64,000 bases of DNA from Nicoletella semolina (GTDB lineage Bacteria; Pseudomonadota; Gammaproteobacteria; Enterobacterales; Pasteurellaceae), in assembly GCF_004345745.1 (NCBI RefSeq), contig NZ_SLXJ01000009.1, forward strand, positions 19,294-83,293, read 5' to 3'. A program made the translations under genes and the position numbers. The notes under the pieces were generated by a model, which was not told the DNA's origin, ran no database searches, and worked only from the letters and a program-made list of their open reading frames with translations. This document shows, in pieces, positions 40,081 through 51,250 of this stretch. How positions within the stretch are numbered: the stretch's first letter is position 1; each line of letters starts with the position of its first letter.

Positions 40081-40949
40081 TACTCGACATCATCAACACT
40101 GTTTATCAACTCTTTTGGTATTTCTGGCGGATTTTCACATAACCAATTTGCCAAATGAGCGTAATCAGACAAGCTTAGGTTTTCTGCTCTAGCATTTAAA
40201 TCAACACCGAGTTTCGTGAGCTGCTCTGGAGAGAACAAGGCTGAAAGTGCATTGCGTAAGGTCTTTCTCCGTTGGTTAAATGCTTGAGTGGTTACACGAT
40301 TAAGCCAGTAAATATCTTTAACAGGGTGGGGTAAGACTTGATGTGGCATTAAGCGAACCACCGCAGAGTCTACTTTTGGAGCAGGTTTAAATGCCGATGG
40401 TGGAACTTCTAAGACAGGCATTACTTGACAATAATATTGTGCCATAATCGTGAGGCGACCGTAGGCTTTACTATTGGGGGCGGCACAAAGTCGTTTTACG
40501 ACCTCTTTTTGCAACATAAAATGCATATCTTGAATAATATCGTGAAATTTAAACAGATGAAACATTAATGGTGTTGAGATGTTATAGGGTAAATTGCCGA
40601 AAATTCTCGCTTTTTTTCCATCAGATAAATTAAGCTCATTGAAATAATGGTGAAAATTAAACTGAAGTGCGTCCTGTTCAATGACCGTCAGTTTATGGTT
40701 AAGGAAAGGGTGGTGGCGAAGACGCTCAGCTAAATCTCGGTCAAGTTCAACCACGGTAAGACTCTCAACGCTTTCTGCAACAGGCTCCGTTAAGGCACCA
40801 AGTCCAGGTCCAATTTCAATTAAAAGTTGATCTTTTTGTGGAGCAATGGCCGCAACGATATTATGAATAACATTTTGATCGTGGAGAAAATTTTGTCCAA
40901 AGCGTTTACGAGCGGTATGTCCAAGATGCGTTTTTGAGTTTGAATGCAT
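40080..40949 (-). CDS. rsmA: 16S rRNA dimethyladenosine transferase
   Basis: 289 aa. Dimethylates the adjacent adenosines A1518 and A1519 in the 3' hairpin of 16S rRNA; its loss gives kasugamycin resistance. [13 protein letters not shown] site [12 protein letters not shown], catalytic FGNLPYNIS. Lies downstream of surA; in E. coli pdxA lies between them, absent here. Confidence 0.96.
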   Translation of the reverse strand: MHSNSKTHLGHTARKRFGQNFLHDQNVIHNIVAAIAPQKDQLLIEIGPGLGALTEPVAESVESLTVVELDRDLAERLRHHPFLNHKLTVIEQDALQFNFHHYFNELNLSDGKKARIFGNLPYNISTPLMFHLFKFHDIIQDMHFMLQKEVVKRLCAAPNSKAYGRLTIMAQYYCQVMPVLEVPPSAFKPAPKVDSAVVRLMPHQVLPHPVKDIYWLNRVTTQAFNQRRKTLRNALSALFSPEQLTKLGVDLNARAENLSLSDYAHLANWLCENPPEIPKELINSVDDVE

Positions 40950-41029
40950 AATTTCCCTAGCTAAATAGTTTTTTCTGCTAAATAAGCGGTAAGTTTTCCG
41001 CTATATTTTGCAATAATAGGAACGAAAAG

Positions 41030-41051
41030 AGCCTTGCAATATTGCAAGGCT
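41030..41051 (-). terminator. surA terminator
   Basis: AGCCTTGCAAT / ATTGCAAGGCT is a gapless 22-bp palindrome (usable stem GCCTTGC with AATATT loop), followed on the minus strand by CTTTTCG. Confidence 0.55.
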
Positions 41052-41068
41052 TAAAAAATCGTAATGAA

Positions 41069-42010
41069 TTAAAAATATTTGATTGTTGCTTTTTGTTTAA
41101 GTGATTTAATCCAATCTTCTTCAAACGTTTTTATCTGCTTGTTGATAAGTTGTTCATACGCTTTTTGTAGATAAGCTTGTTCTGTTCTATCGCCTTGACG
41201 AGTATCAGCTACCTTCAAAATATGCCAACCAAATTGCGATTTAAAAGGTTTTGAAATAACACCGATTTTGCTTTTCTCTGCGACTTGAGCAAATTGAGGA
41301 TCGTAGATGTCTAAGAAATTCCACCCCAAATTACCACCATCTGCACCAGAAGCATAATCCACCGAGTATTTTTGGGCTGCTTGTTCAAAACTTATCTGAT
41401 TACCATTAATTTCTTTTAAAAGATTATTTAATTTTGCTTTAGCCTGTGAGTCATTCAGAATAGGGGTGGTTTTTATTAAAATGTGGCTAATCTTATATTC
41501 CGTACCTTGTACTTTTTTTAGCTTTCCTGTTTTTTTCGCTTTGTCTAATAATTCTTTCGATAAATTTTGAACATCTTTCGGAGCAACTTGCAAGTTCTTG
41601 CTAATAGTGGCATTACGAACTTCTTGCATTAAAATTTGATGAGCAAATTGATCACGATATTGATCAAGTGTAATTCCTTGGTAATCTAATGCGTCAAGGA
41701 ATTGACCAAAAGTTAATCCATTTTCGATAGCGATATTTTCAATCATTTGATTGATATAGTCATAATTGACAGTAATACCAGATTCTTGAACGGCACGTTG
41801 GAATAAAAAACTATCGATAACTTCTTCTAAAGCCTTTTTGAGATTAGTTTTATTATTTGTTCTTCCGTTTAACGCCTGTACTACTTGACTTTGCATAATT
41901 GGAAAGCCATCAACGGTTGCCACAACACGTTCTTCCGCTAAAGCCTGTTGCATCAGTGCAAGTAGAGCAAAAATCGTAATAAAAAACGATTTAATTAATG
42001 TAAATTTCAT
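41069..42010 (-). CDS. surA: Periplasmic chaperone / prolyl isomerase SurA (single parvulin domain)
   Basis: 313 aa. Signal peptide (about residues 1-25, cleaved near ALAEE), SurA N-terminal chaperone domain, then one parvulin domain (SHILIKTTPI, GADGGNLGW, FKSQFGWHILKV) and a C-terminal helix. E. coli SurA (428 aa) has two parvulin domains; the one-domain form also occurs in H. influenzae. Escorts outer-membrane proteins such as the adhesin at the end of this window to the BAM complex. Confidence 0.92.
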   Translation of the reverse strand: MKFTLIKSFFITIFALLALMQQALAEERVVATVDGFPIMQSQVVQALNGRTNNKTNLKKALEEVIDSFLFQRAVQESGITVNYDYINQMIENIAIENGLTFGQFLDALDYQGITLDQYRDQFAHQILMQEVRNATISKNLQVAPKDVQNLSKELLDKAKKTGKLKKVQGTEYKISHILIKTTPILNDSQAKAKLNNLLKEINGNQISFEQAAQKYSVDYASGADGGNLGWNFLDIYDPQFAQVAEKSKIGVISKPFKSQFGWHILKVADTRQGDRTEQAYLQKAYEQLINKQIKTFEEDWIKSLKQKATIKYF

Positions 42011-42064
42011 ATTTTTTCCTAAATTGAAAAAGAATAACGCTACTTAGAGCAATATATTGAGTAA

Positions 42065-42121
42065 GAGTTCCCATTGATGAAAAATCTAGCTAGAAAAAGT
42101 AGAACTCATCACTGGGAACTC
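42065..42121. repeat. Long imperfect inverted repeat over the pyrR 3' end
   Basis: GAGTTCCCA (42065-42073) pairs with TGGGAACTC (42113-42121); GATGA / TCATC extend it inward. It covers the last codons of pyrR and could end transcription or protect the mRNA, although no U-run follows. Confidence 0.45.
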
Positions 42122-42639
42122 AGCACAACCTGATAAATACCATCGTAGTCTTGTGTTCTGACCTGAACCTTTTCTGTTCGAGCGGTGGGGATATTTTTGC
42201 CAACATAATCCGCTCGAATCGGCAACTCACGATGTCCTCTATCTACAAAAATAACCAGCTCAATTTTAGCAGCTCGCCCAAACTCCAGCAAGGCATCTAA
42301 TGCAGCTCGAATGGTTCGTCCTGTAAACAGCACGTCATCAACTAAAATTACGTTCTTACCTTCTAAGCTCAAGCTCACATCAACGCCTGCATAGATAGGA
42401 TCTTTTTGAGACATATCCAAATCATCACGGTAAAAAGTAATATCTAATGCCATTATTGGTAACTGAATGTTGGTCAGTTGTGCAATTCGCTGCTGGAGCA
42501 GCTGTCCAATATTTGCCCCCCTGCGTTTAATTCCAACTAATACCACATCATTTAAATCACGGTGCTTTTCGATGATTTGATGCGAGATTCTTGAAATTGT
42601 TCGTTGAAATTGCTCTGTATCAATAATGATTTTTTCCAT
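42109..42639 (-). CDS. pyrR: PyrR bifunctional regulator / uracil phosphoribosyltransferase
   Basis: 176 aa. PRPP motif VILVDDVLFTGRTIRAAL and IVLVGIKRRGANI-like region are PyrR signatures. In Bacillus PyrR binds pyr mRNA to cause attenuation; in Pasteurellaceae regulation is less established and it may act mainly in uracil salvage. ATG 42639 follows TAGGAAAAA; nine extra codons to 42666 are less likely. Stands between hldE and surA. Confidence 0.93.
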   Translation of the reverse strand: MEKIIIDTEQFQRTISRISHQIIEKHRDLNDVVLVGIKRRGANIGQLLQQRIAQLTNIQLPIMALDITFYRDDLDMSQKDPIYAGVDVSLSLEGKNVILVDDVLFTGRTIRAALDALLEFGRAAKIELVIFVDRGHRELPIRADYVGKNIPTARTEKVQVRTQDYDGIYQVVLSSQ

Positions 42640-42717
42640 TATTTTTCCTATACCCTTGTTTTTCACTACCCTTTTTCTATTCCCCTTATTTCTGATTAGA
42701 CTGATAATATCTCAAAT

Positions 42718-44142
42718 TTATAATCCTTGAATTTTTTTTATCACATTAGTGGTAGAGCAGCCATTTTCAAAATTGAGTACTCGCACATCGCCACCGCTTG
42801 CCCAAACTTCTTGGCTACCTGCAATTTCGTGCGGTTGATAATCGCCCCCTTTTACCAGTAGATCAGGCAATATTTCACTAATGAGACGCTGTGGTGTTTC
42901 TTCTTCAAATGGAACAACCCAATCAACGGAAGCCAGTCCTGCCAGCACGGCCATTCTGGATTCAAGATCATTAATTGGACGTGATTCACCCTTCAAGCGT
43001 TTAACTGATTCGTCAGTATTCACCGCCACAATTAAGCGATCACCCAATTTGCGAGCATTTTCCAAATAAGAAACGTGTCCAGGGTGAAGAATATCAAAAC
43101 AGCCATTCGTCATTACGATTTTTTCACCACGCTGTTTGGCTTGAGCAACCCATACTTTTAGCAACTCTTCACTGACTACGCCAAATCCTGTCTCACTACG
43201 TTGGTGAATGGCTTGCTCCAACTCGCTGATAGTTAGCGTTGAAGTGCCTAATTTCCCCACAACAATACCTGCTGCCGCATTGGCTAAGTAGCAGGCTTCT
43301 TCAAGAGGGCGTCCGTCAGCAATGGCTATCGCTAATACGCTAATCACCGTATCACCTGCCCCTGTTACATCAAAAACCTCTTTTGCCTGAGTCGGTAAAT
43401 GGAAAGCTGGCTGATTTGGTCGTAAAAGCGTCATTCCTTTTTCAGAACGGGTAACCAACAATGCAGAAAATTCATACTCTGCAATCATTTTTAACCCTTT
43501 TTCAATAATGTCTTCTTCGCTCTCGCAATGCCCAACGACAGCTTCGAATTCTGACATATTGGGAGTTAATAGTGTTGCACCACGATAGCGTTCAAAATTA
43601 GTCCCTTTTGGATCGATCAATACTGGCACGCCTGCTTGTCTAGCTATTTGAATCATCTCTTGGACAGCATTCAGCGTACCTTTACCATAATCCGATAAAA
43701 CTAATGCACCGTAAGCGGTCAGTTCTGCATTTAATTTTGCAAGCAGTGCTTGGCTGCTCACATCGTGGAATGTTTGCTCAAAATCAAGTCTCAATAATTG
43801 TTGATGGCGAGATAAAATGCGTAGTTTGGTGATGGTTGGGTGACTTGCTAATGCAACACAATGATTTTTGATTTGATGGGCATTTAATAACGTGTCCAAC
43901 GCTCGCCCTGCATCATCTTGACCAATTAAGCCGTGTAATGCGACAGGGACGTTTAAACTCGCAATATTCATTGCAACATTTGCCGCACCGCCAGCCCTGT
44001 CTTCATTCTCTTGCACTTGTACTACAGGCACAGGGGCTTCAGGGGAAATACGGTTTGTTGAACCAAACCAGTAGCGATCAAGCATCACATCGCCAAGTAC
44101 AAGCACCTTAGCTTGAGTGAATTGAGGAGAATATTGCATCAT
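42718..44142 (-). CDS. hldE: Bifunctional heptose 7-phosphate kinase / heptose 1-phosphate adenylyltransferase HldE
   Basis: 474 aa. N-terminal PfkB-type kinase ([22 protein letters not shown]) and C-terminal cytidylyltransferase-like domain with [15 protein letters not shown] (HxGH) and KGGDYQP. Makes ADP-heptose for the LPS inner core, so it feeds heptosyltransferases of the type encoded at 37.3 kb. Start is one of two adjacent ATGs. Confidence 0.96.
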   Translation of the reverse strand: MMQYSPQFTQAKVLVLGDVMLDRYWFGSTNRISPEAPVPVVQVQENEDRAGGAANVAMNIASLNVPVALHGLIGQDDAGRALDTLLNAHQIKNHCVALASHPTITKLRILSRHQQLLRLDFEQTFHDVSSQALLAKLNAELTAYGALVLSDYGKGTLNAVQEMIQIARQAGVPVLIDPKGTNFERYRGATLLTPNMSEFEAVVGHCESEEDIIEKGLKMIAEYEFSALLVTRSEKGMTLLRPNQPAFHLPTQAKEVFDVTGAGDTVISVLAIAIADGRPLEEACYLANAAAGIVVGKLGTSTLTISELEQAIHQRSETGFGVVSEELLKVWVAQAKQRGEKIVMTNGCFDILHPGHVSYLENARKLGDRLIVAVNTDESVKRLKGESRPINDLESRMAVLAGLASVDWVVPFEEETPQRLISEILPDLLVKGGDYQPHEIAGSQEVWASGGDVRVLNFENGCSTTNVIKKIQGL

Positions 44143-44276
44143 CGATTTTTACCTTTAAAATTTTTATTATATTGAGTAGCGGTGAGTTTTTGCGAGTTTT
44201 TGCAAAAACGCCAACATTGGTTTCATATTACCTGTTTCGTAAAATTTGGCCATTCGGCTATCATAGCTGCGTTTGC

Positions 44277-44314
44277 TGCTAGCTGGAATGCTAGCAGGCG
44301 GCTTAGCACCGCCT
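44277..44314 (-). repeat. Two adjacent hairpins between der and hldE
   Basis: TGCTAGC-TGGAAT-GCTAGCA (44277-44296) and GGCGG-CTTAGCA-CCGCC (44297-44313). They lie between der and hldE on the transcribed minus strand; they may pause transcription or protect the der mRNA end. Confidence 0.5.
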
Positions 44315-44320
44315 TTGGGA

Positions 44321-45865
44321 TTATTTTTTACTCTTCTTAATAAATTTCATTAAGCGCTTACGCTTGCGTAATTGGCTTGGCGTGAGTTTATTACGTCTGC
44401 CTGCAAAAGGATTATTCCCCTCTTGGAATAAAATCCGAATCGGAGAGCCAATAATTTTGAGACTTTTGCGGAAATAATTAGATAAATAGCGTTTATAAGA
44501 ATCCGCCAGTTTCTCTATTTGATTGCCGTGAATCACAATAATTGGCGGATTGTAACCACCAGGGTGGGCATATTTCAGTTTTACTCGGCGTCCATTGACT
44601 AATGGCGGCTGATGTTCATCGGTGGCAAGCTGCAAAATTCGAGTAAGCATTGAGGTGGTCATCTTTTTGGTTGCACATTGGTAGGCCTCTTGAATAGAGC
44701 CAAACAAATTACCTACACCACTGCCGTGCAATGCAGAAATAAAATGTACTCGAGCAAAATCAATAAAATCAAGGCGGCGATCAAGTTCAGATTTAACATT
44801 ATCTTTCACATCTTGAGATAAGCCGTCCCATTTATTGACAACAATAACCAGCGATTTACCTGCATTTAAGATAAAACCAAGTAACGATAAATCTTGATCA
44901 GAAATACCATCACGAGCATCAATCGTCAGTAACACCACATTCGCATCTTGAATGGCTTGCAATGTTTTGATTACAGAGAATTTTTCAACGGTTAGATGTA
45001 CCTTTCCTCGTTTACGCACGCCAGCCGTATCAATCAATGTATAGGCTTGCCCATCTCGCTCCATTGGAATGTAAATTGAGTCTCGAGTTGTCCCTGGCAT
45101 ATCGAAAACAACCACTCGTTCTTCACCTAAAATACGGTTGGTCAGTGTTGATTTTCCAACATTTGGACGCCCCACAATGGCAATTTTGATCTTTTTATCT
45201 TCTAGAGCTTGTTCCTGTGCCAAAACATCATCAAGTAGGGCAATATCTTCTTCGTTAGTGACATCAAAATCGTTATCCCACTCATCTTGCACATCTTTTG
45301 CACTCTTTTCATCACATTCGACCGCTTCTCCCTGCCCATTGTCTTTGGAAAGTTCCGCTTGCTTTGTCAGCGTTTCTGCTAAGGGAGCAAGTACGGATTC
45401 GATTAATTGAGTAACGCCACGCCCTTGTGCTGCTGCAATCGGTTCAATATGCCCTAAACCCAACTGATAGAATTCAGCAATATGGGAATCCGCATCAATA
45501 CCATCTGTTTTATTAGCGACGACGACGGTGGTTTTATCTCGCTGGCGTAAATAGTGTGCGATGCCAATATCCGCAGGTAACAAGCCTGCCCGAGCGTCCA
45601 CTAAAAAAAGTACGACATCGGCTTCTTCTATCGCAAGCAGAGATTGCTCTGCCATTTTTTCTTCAACACCCTCTTCCGTGCCATCAATACCGCCTGTATC
45701 TATCACGATAAAGTCGTGTCCTGCAATGTGTGCGTGTCCATATTTGCGGTCTCGAGTTAAACCAGCGAAGTCAGCAACGAGTGCATCACGAGTGCGAGTT
45801 AAACGGTTAAATAATGTGGATTTTCCCACATTGGGTCTGCCAACAAGGGCAACAACAGGAGTCAT
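44321..45865 (-). CDS. der: Ribosome assembly GTPase Der (EngA)
   Basis: 514 aa with two G domains: [14 protein letters not shown] at the N-terminus and [15 protein letters not shown] near the middle, each with its DxxG and NKxD (NKTDG, NKWDG), separated by an acidic linker (about 165-225), followed by a KH-like domain and a basic tail. Essential for 50S subunit maturation. Confidence 0.97.
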   Translation of the reverse strand: MTPVVALVGRPNVGKSTLFNRLTRTRDALVADFAGLTRDRKYGHAHIAGHDFIVIDTGGIDGTEEGVEEKMAEQSLLAIEEADVVLFLVDARAGLLPADIGIAHYLRQRDKTTVVVANKTDGIDADSHIAEFYQLGLGHIEPIAAAQGRGVTQLIESVLAPLAETLTKQAELSKDNGQGEAVECDEKSAKDVQDEWDNDFDVTNEEDIALLDDVLAQEQALEDKKIKIAIVGRPNVGKSTLTNRILGEERVVVFDMPGTTRDSIYIPMERDGQAYTLIDTAGVRKRGKVHLTVEKFSVIKTLQAIQDANVVLLTIDARDGISDQDLSLLGFILNAGKSLVIVVNKWDGLSQDVKDNVKSELDRRLDFIDFARVHFISALHGSGVGNLFGSIQEAYQCATKKMTTSMLTRILQLATDEHQPPLVNGRRVKLKYAHPGGYNPPIIVIHGNQIEKLADSYKRYLSNYFRKSLKIIGSPIRILFQEGNNPFAGRRNKLTPSQLRKRKRLMKFIKKSKK

Positions 45866-45961
45866 ATCAAAACCTCAATAAAATTCGATTTGCAAATTGT
45901 TTGCAAACGGCGAGCATTATAGCCTAATTTCGTGATATTGAGCGAGAAGAGGAGAAAAAGC

Positions 45962-47269
45962 TTATTGTTCCAACTTTAATGCGTGAGAAAAACTTTGTAA
46001 CCCTTCAACATTACCCATTTTTGCCATAGATTGTAATGCTTGAGTCGGAGCGTGTAATAACTGGTTAGACAGTTTATAGCTCAATTCTTGCAGCACTTTT
46101 TCACTTTCTTGCCCTTGTGAGAGAGCTAAAAAGGCTTTTTCGAGCAAATCAAGACGGATTTCTTCTGCATTTTGACGGAAATGCTTAATCAGAGAGGTAG
46201 ATTGTTGCTGTTTTAGCCATAAAAAGAAGGATTTTGCTTCTTCTTCGATAATAAGTTTGGCTTGTTCGGCAGCCTGCTGGCGTTGAGCAAGATTTTGCTG
46301 AATAATATTTTGAAGATCATCAACGCTATATGCATAAACACCATCAAGCTCTCCCACACGTTCATCAATATCACGAGGCACGGCAATATCAATCAATAGC
46401 ATTGGATAAAAGCGACGTTGTTTTTGAGCCTGTTCAACCATCGACTTATCGATCAGCACATTAGAGCTACCTGTAGAACTGATTACAATATCAGCTTGAT
46501 TTAAACCAAGCTGTAACGCACTTAACGATAAAATTTGCATTGGGGTATTGAGTTTTTCCGCCAACATTTCAGCACGAATATGCGTGCGATTAGCAACAAT
46601 AAGATTTTTTGCACCGTGTTGAGTAAGATAGCGAGCAACAAGTTCAATCGTTTCACCTGCACCAACGAGTAAAAAGCGTAGATTGGTAAAATTATCAAAA
46701 ATTTGACGAGCTAACCCACAGGCGGCATAAGCCACAGAGACGGCACTACTACCAATATCGGTTTCTGAACGAACTCGCTTTGCCGCCGCAAATGTTTTCT
46801 GAAAAAGACGAGCAAGATTGGTTGAAATCGTTGTGCCTAAGGAGAGATAAAATTGCTCACTTTCTTGATAAGCCTGCTTTACTTGCCCTAAAATTTGTGG
46901 CTCGCCCAAAACTAACGAATCTAAACCACAAGCAACTGACATCAAATGGCGAGCAGCGTCCATATTTTGCTTGAAATAAATGGATTGTTGCAATTCATCA
47001 TTATCTAACTGATGAATACGAGCAAACCACGTTACACATTGCTCTCGCCAAGCTCTATTCTCAGTACTTTGTTCTTGTGGTGGCACGGTTGGTTGATGAA
47101 AATAAAGTTCCGTGCGGTTGCAGGTTGAAAGAATAACAACACTTTGAGCAAGGGATTGCTCATGAATTTGCTCAAATGCGATTTGACGTTTACTCTCAAT
47201 AAACGCCACCTTTTCACGCAAACCCACAGACGCAGTTTTATGGTTAATCCCCAAAACAAGAATAGTCAT
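45962..47269 (-). CDS. hemA: Glutamyl-tRNA reductase
   Basis: 435 aa. Reduces glutamyl-tRNA to glutamate-1-semialdehyde, first committed step of tetrapyrrole synthesis (C5 pathway). [13 protein letters not shown] start, catalytic Cys50 in [27 protein letters not shown] domain with [14 protein letters not shown] 47269 chosen: the 44 residues reading in from 47401 have no homology. hemE lies 6 kb downstream. Confidence 0.96.
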   Translation of the reverse strand: MTILVLGINHKTASVGLREKVAFIESKRQIAFEQIHEQSLAQSVVILSTCNRTELYFHQPTVPPQEQSTENRAWREQCVTWFARIHQLDNDELQQSIYFKQNMDAARHLMSVACGLDSLVLGEPQILGQVKQAYQESEQFYLSLGTTISTNLARLFQKTFAAAKRVRSETDIGSSAVSVAYAACGLARQIFDNFTNLRFLLVGAGETIELVARYLTQHGAKNLIVANRTHIRAEMLAEKLNTPMQILSLSALQLGLNQADIVISSTGSSNVLIDKSMVEQAQKQRRFYPMLLIDIAVPRDIDERVGELDGVYAYSVDDLQNIIQQNLAQRQQAAEQAKLIIEEEAKSFFLWLKQQQSTSLIKHFRQNAEEIRLDLLEKAFLALSQGQESEKVLQELSYKLSNQLLHAPTQALQSMAKMGNVEGLQSFSHALKLEQ

Positions 47270-47570
47270 TCTTACCCACAAATAAAAATAATTTGGCAAT
47301 ATTGTAAAATTGGAAAGACACATTCTAATCAATCGAACTATTTGGTGCAAATAATTGTCTTGATAGGTTTGATTTATGGCAAACATTAAGATGACAAGCA
47401 ATGGCTTTGTTAAAAAATTTTGTAAATAGGCGAGGGAAAGAGATAGGCAATACAGTATAAAATCCCCTAAATTAAATAAGAATTAAATCTTAATTAAGCT
47501 ATAATGTTGCTCGTTTTGCCGCTGTCTATTGATAGTCATTTTTTCTGCTATTTTCCTAGGAGGACGACTT

Positions 47571-49778
47571 ATGGTTGCTATTCGCCATTCTCATCAGCTT
47601 GATTTAAATCATTTTGAATTAGCAAGTTGGAGTGCTGGGGTTCAATTGTCGCCGTTGACGTTTGATCAACTTTCCATTGCTTGGCGTTATGTGCAGGAAA
47701 AATTAGACACAGATCAATTTCATCTGATGTGGTATAGCCTTGAAATGGTCGAAATTCTGCATAGTTTGAGTATGGACGATGAGAGTTTAATTGCCGCATT
47801 GTTGTTTCCTTTAGTTAAGCAAAACATCATCGATCTTGCACAAGTTAAGGAGGATTTCGATAATCGCATTAAAAATTTGGTAAAAGGTGTATTGGAAATG
47901 GATAATATTCGCCAACTGAATGCAAGCCACGCTTCTGATACACAAATTGATAATATCCGCCGAATGCTGTTAGCAATGGTGGACGATTTCCGATGTGTTG
48001 TGATCAAATTAGCGGAGCGTATTGTCTTTTTGCGTGATGTGGAACATCGAAGCGAAGAAGATTTGGTGCTTGCGGCAAAAGAGTGTTCACATATCTATGC
48101 CCCTCTTGCTAATCGATTAGGCATTGGTCAGCTCAAATGGGAGTTGGAAGATTACTGTTTTCGAGTGTTGCACCCTCAATATTATCGCCAAATTGCCAAA
48201 TATGATCTGGCAGAACGCCGCCTTGATCGTGAACGCTACATTGCAGATTTTATTGAACAATTGACCGCTCATTTATCTCAAACCTTAGAAAACGTGCAGA
48301 TTTATGGTCGTCCTAAACATATCTATAGCATTTGGAAAAAAATGCAGAAAAAGCAACTCACTTTTGAGCAACTATTTGATGTGCGAGCTGTACGAATTAT
48401 TGTCCCTAATTTATCGGACTGCTATACCGCTTTAGGGATTGTACACACGCATTATCAACATCTCCCAGAACATTTTGACGATTACATTGCTAACCCTAAA
48501 TCAAACGGCTATCAGTCCTTACATACCGTCGTATTAGGCAAGGAAAATAAACCGATTGAAGTACAAATCCGTACTCAACAAATGCACGATAATGCGGAAC
48601 TTGGCGTTGCTGCACACTGGAAATATAAAGAAGGAGCGGGCAGTGTGCGTAGTGGTTATGAAGAAAAAATTGGCTGGCTGCGTAAATTACTGGATTGGCA
48701 AAAAGATATTGCCGATTCAAGCGATATGGTTGCTGAAATGCGTTCACAAGTATTTGATGATCGAGTGTATGTCTTTACCCCAAAAGGTGATGTAATTGAT
48801 TTACCTAAAAATGCCACCCCACTTGATTTCGCCTATTCTATTCACAGTGAAATTGGGCATCGCTGTATCGGTGCAAAAGTCGGTGGAAGAATTGTTCCTT
48901 TTAGCTACTTATTACAAATGGGCGATCAAGTTGAAATCATTACCCAAAAAACTCCCAACCCTAGTCGAGATTGGCTAAATCCCAACCAAGGCTTTGTGAA
49001 TACCCCCCGAGCAAGAGCCAAGATTGCAGCGTGGTTTAAAAAATTAGATCGAGAAAAGCATATTCCAATCGGCAAAGAAGCACTTGAAACAGAAATCGCA
49101 AAATACCCTTTTAGCCAAAAGCAGATTGAAGAATACGCACTGCCACGCTATAACTTAAAACACATCGACGATCTCTATGCAGGTATTGGCAATGGCGATA
49201 TTCGCCTAAACCAATTAATCCACTATTTACAACATAAGTTGATTAAAACCACGGCTGAACAAGCCGATGAAGCTATTCTCAAACAAGTTGCCAATAAGCA
49301 ACAAACAAACAAACAGACTAAAAATAGCTTTGTGGTCGTCGAAGGCGTAGGAAATTTGATGCATTCTATTGCCCGCTGTTGCCAACCAATCCCTGGTGAT
49401 GAGATTGTTGGCTATATTACACAAGGGCGAGGCATCTCTATCCATAAATCAGACTGCGATCAACTGTTTGAATTACAAACCATAAATCCTGAACGTGTGG
49501 TTGAAGCACAATGGGGAGCAACCTATGCCAATGCAGGGTTTAGTTTGACCTTAAGAATCATCGCCAATGATCGTAACGGATTGCTGCGTGATATTAGTGC
49601 AATTATGGCAAATGAAAAAATTAATGTGCTAGGTGTATCCAGTCGCACCGACACCAAACGCAGTATTGCCACAATGGACATTGAAATTGAATTAAATAAT
49701 ACCGATTTACTGCCCAAATTACTCAGCCGAATTTTACAACTTGATGACGTTATCGAAGCTAAACGGTTTTCCAATTAA
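47571..49778 (+). CDS. relA: (p)ppGpp synthetase I RelA
   Basis: 735 aa. Ribosome-bound stringent-response synthetase that makes (p)ppGpp from ATP and GDP/GTP when uncharged tRNA enters the A site. The pseudo-hydrolase domain lacks the HD motif (LLFPLVKQN at 79-85), which separates it from SpoT. Synthetase domain YGRPKHIYSIWKKMQKK and FDVRAVRI, then TGS (YVFTPKGDVIDLP), zinc-finger/CC domain (RCCQPIPGD) and ACT. AGGAGG 7 nt before ATG 47571. Confidence 0.96.
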   Translation: MVAIRHSHQLDLNHFELASWSAGVQLSPLTFDQLSIAWRYVQEKLDTDQFHLMWYSLEMVEILHSLSMDDESLIAALLFPLVKQNIIDLAQVKEDFDNRIKNLVKGVLEMDNIRQLNASHASDTQIDNIRRMLLAMVDDFRCVVIKLAERIVFLRDVEHRSEEDLVLAAKECSHIYAPLANRLGIGQLKWELEDYCFRVLHPQYYRQIAKYDLAERRLDRERYIADFIEQLTAHLSQTLENVQIYGRPKHIYSIWKKMQKKQLTFEQLFDVRAVRIIVPNLSDCYTALGIVHTHYQHLPEHFDDYIANPKSNGYQSLHTVVLGKENKPIEVQIRTQQMHDNAELGVAAHWKYKEGAGSVRSGYEEKIGWLRKLLDWQKDIADSSDMVAEMRSQVFDDRVYVFTPKGDVIDLPKNATPLDFAYSIHSEIGHRCIGAKVGGRIVPFSYLLQMGDQVEIITQKTPNPSRDWLNPNQGFVNTPRARAKIAAWFKKLDREKHIPIGKEALETEIAKYPFSQKQIEEYALPRYNLKHIDDLYAGIGNGDIRLNQLIHYLQHKLIKTTAEQADEAILKQVANKQQTNKQTKNSFVVVEGVGNLMHSIARCCQPIPGDEIVGYITQGRGISIHKSDCDQLFELQTINPERVVEAQWGATYANAGFSLTLRIIANDRNGLLRDISAIMANEKINVLGVSSRTDTKRSIATMDIEIELNNTDLLPKLLSRILQLDDVIEAKRFSN

Positions 49779-49867
49779 TCAGAAAAATGGTGCAATTTTT
49801 TTTGCCTAAATTCACCGCTTATAAATAAGATAAAATATAACAAGAAATATTCTCGTAAGGATTAAAA

Positions 49868-51064
49868 ATGAAAAATGTTGTTATCTTAGGTTCGACAGGG
49901 TCAATCGGAACAAGCACACTTTCTGTTATCGATCATAACCCTGAAAAATATAGCGTATTAGCACTGATTAGCGGAAAAAATGTCGCTTTAATGACAGAGC
50001 AGTGTCGCCACTATCAACCTCGTTTTGCCGCAATGAACGATGAAGCTTCAGCCAAGCAATTGCGTGAAAATTTACAATCTCTCGGCATTCAAATTGAGGT
50101 TCTAGCTGGAACACAAGCTATCTGTGAACTTGCCGCCCACCCCGAAGCAGATATGGTAATGGCTGCCATTGTGGGTGCCGCAGGATTACTGCCTACGTTA
50201 TCAGCGGTGAAAGCAGGAAAAAAAGTGTTACTTGCAAATAAAGAATCACTGGTTACTTGTGGACAACTTTTCATCGAACAAGCTCAACAATCAAATGCAC
50301 AATTACTGCCTGTAGATAGCGAACATAATGCGATTTTCCAAGTGCTACCGCCAGATTTACAAAATAAAATCGGTTTCTGCCCGCTTGAAGAGCTAGGCGT
50401 AAGCAAAATTATTTTAACAGGCTCAGGCGGTCCTTTTCGCACAAAACCATTGAATGAATTTGCAGCAATTACCCCAGCACAAGCAGTCGCTCACCCTAAT
50501 TGGTCAATGGGTAAAAAAATATCTGTCGATTCCGCTACAATGATGAATAAAGGTTTGGAATATATCGAAGCTCGCTGGTTATTTAACGCATCAGCCCAAC
50601 AAATGGAAATTATTATCCACCCACAATCGATTATTCATTCAATGGTACGCTACATTGATGGTAGTGTATTAGCACAAATGGGCAACCCAGATATGAGAAC
50701 CCCGATTGCTGACACAATGGCATACCCTGACCGCATTTTTTCTGGCGTCGCACCGCTGGACTTTTTCAAACTGAACGAACTGACCTTCATTGAGCCTGAT
50801 TTTACTCGCTATCCAAATTTAAAGCTGGCAATTGATGCCTTCGCTGAAGGTCAATATGCAACCACTGCAATGAACGCAGCGAACGAAATCGCAGTATCCG
50901 CCTTTTTAGCACAAAAAATCCGCTTTACCGACATAGCAACGATCAATCGCACCACCGTTGAAAACATCGCTCCTATCAAAATACGAGAGATTGATGACGT
51001 ATTACATACAGACAACCTAGCTCGACAAATCGCCGAGCAATTGGTAATGGAGAGCAATATATAA
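49868..51064 (+). CDS. dxr: 1-deoxy-D-xylulose 5-phosphate reductoisomerase
   Basis: 398 aa. Second step of the MEP isoprenoid pathway; fosmidomycin target. NADPH site [19 protein letters not shown], metal site [11 protein letters not shown], and [23 protein letters not shown] are all intact. TAAGGA before the ATG. No ispU/cdsA/rseP follow, unlike E. coli. Confidence 0.96.
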   Translation: MKNVVILGSTGSIGTSTLSVIDHNPEKYSVLALISGKNVALMTEQCRHYQPRFAAMNDEASAKQLRENLQSLGIQIEVLAGTQAICELAAHPEADMVMAAIVGAAGLLPTLSAVKAGKKVLLANKESLVTCGQLFIEQAQQSNAQLLPVDSEHNAIFQVLPPDLQNKIGFCPLEELGVSKIILTGSGGPFRTKPLNEFAAITPAQAVAHPNWSMGKKISVDSATMMNKGLEYIEARWLFNASAQQMEIIIHPQSIIHSMVRYIDGSVLAQMGNPDMRTPIADTMAYPDRIFSGVAPLDFFKLNELTFIEPDFTRYPNLKLAIDAFAEGQYATTAMNAANEIAVSAFLAQKIRFTDIATINRTTVENIAPIKIREIDDVLHTDNLARQIAEQLVMESNI

Positions 51065-51073
51065 GGGAGAGTA

Positions 51074-51148
51074 GTACCTAGGTAAATTAGCATAGGTACG
51101 GATTTAATCACAATAAGACCCTAAGCCCATTTTTAAAATCTGGGCTTA
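51074..51148. repeat. Two inverted repeats between convergent dxr and dgt
   Basis: GTACCTA (51074-51080) / TAGGTAC (51093-51099), and TAAGCCCA (51122-51129) / TGGGCTTA (51141-51148). Placed for bidirectional termination; neither has a clear U-run. Nothing else was recognised between 51149 and 51250. Confidence 0.5.
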
Positions 51149-51250
51149 ATAAACAAAAATATAAAATACCAATCTTCTTATTTTCTCCAGGCTCCTCCCA
51201 CTTCTTTTTCCCCAGCAAGTAAAAATACTGCCAGTGGTTTTTTCAGTAGG

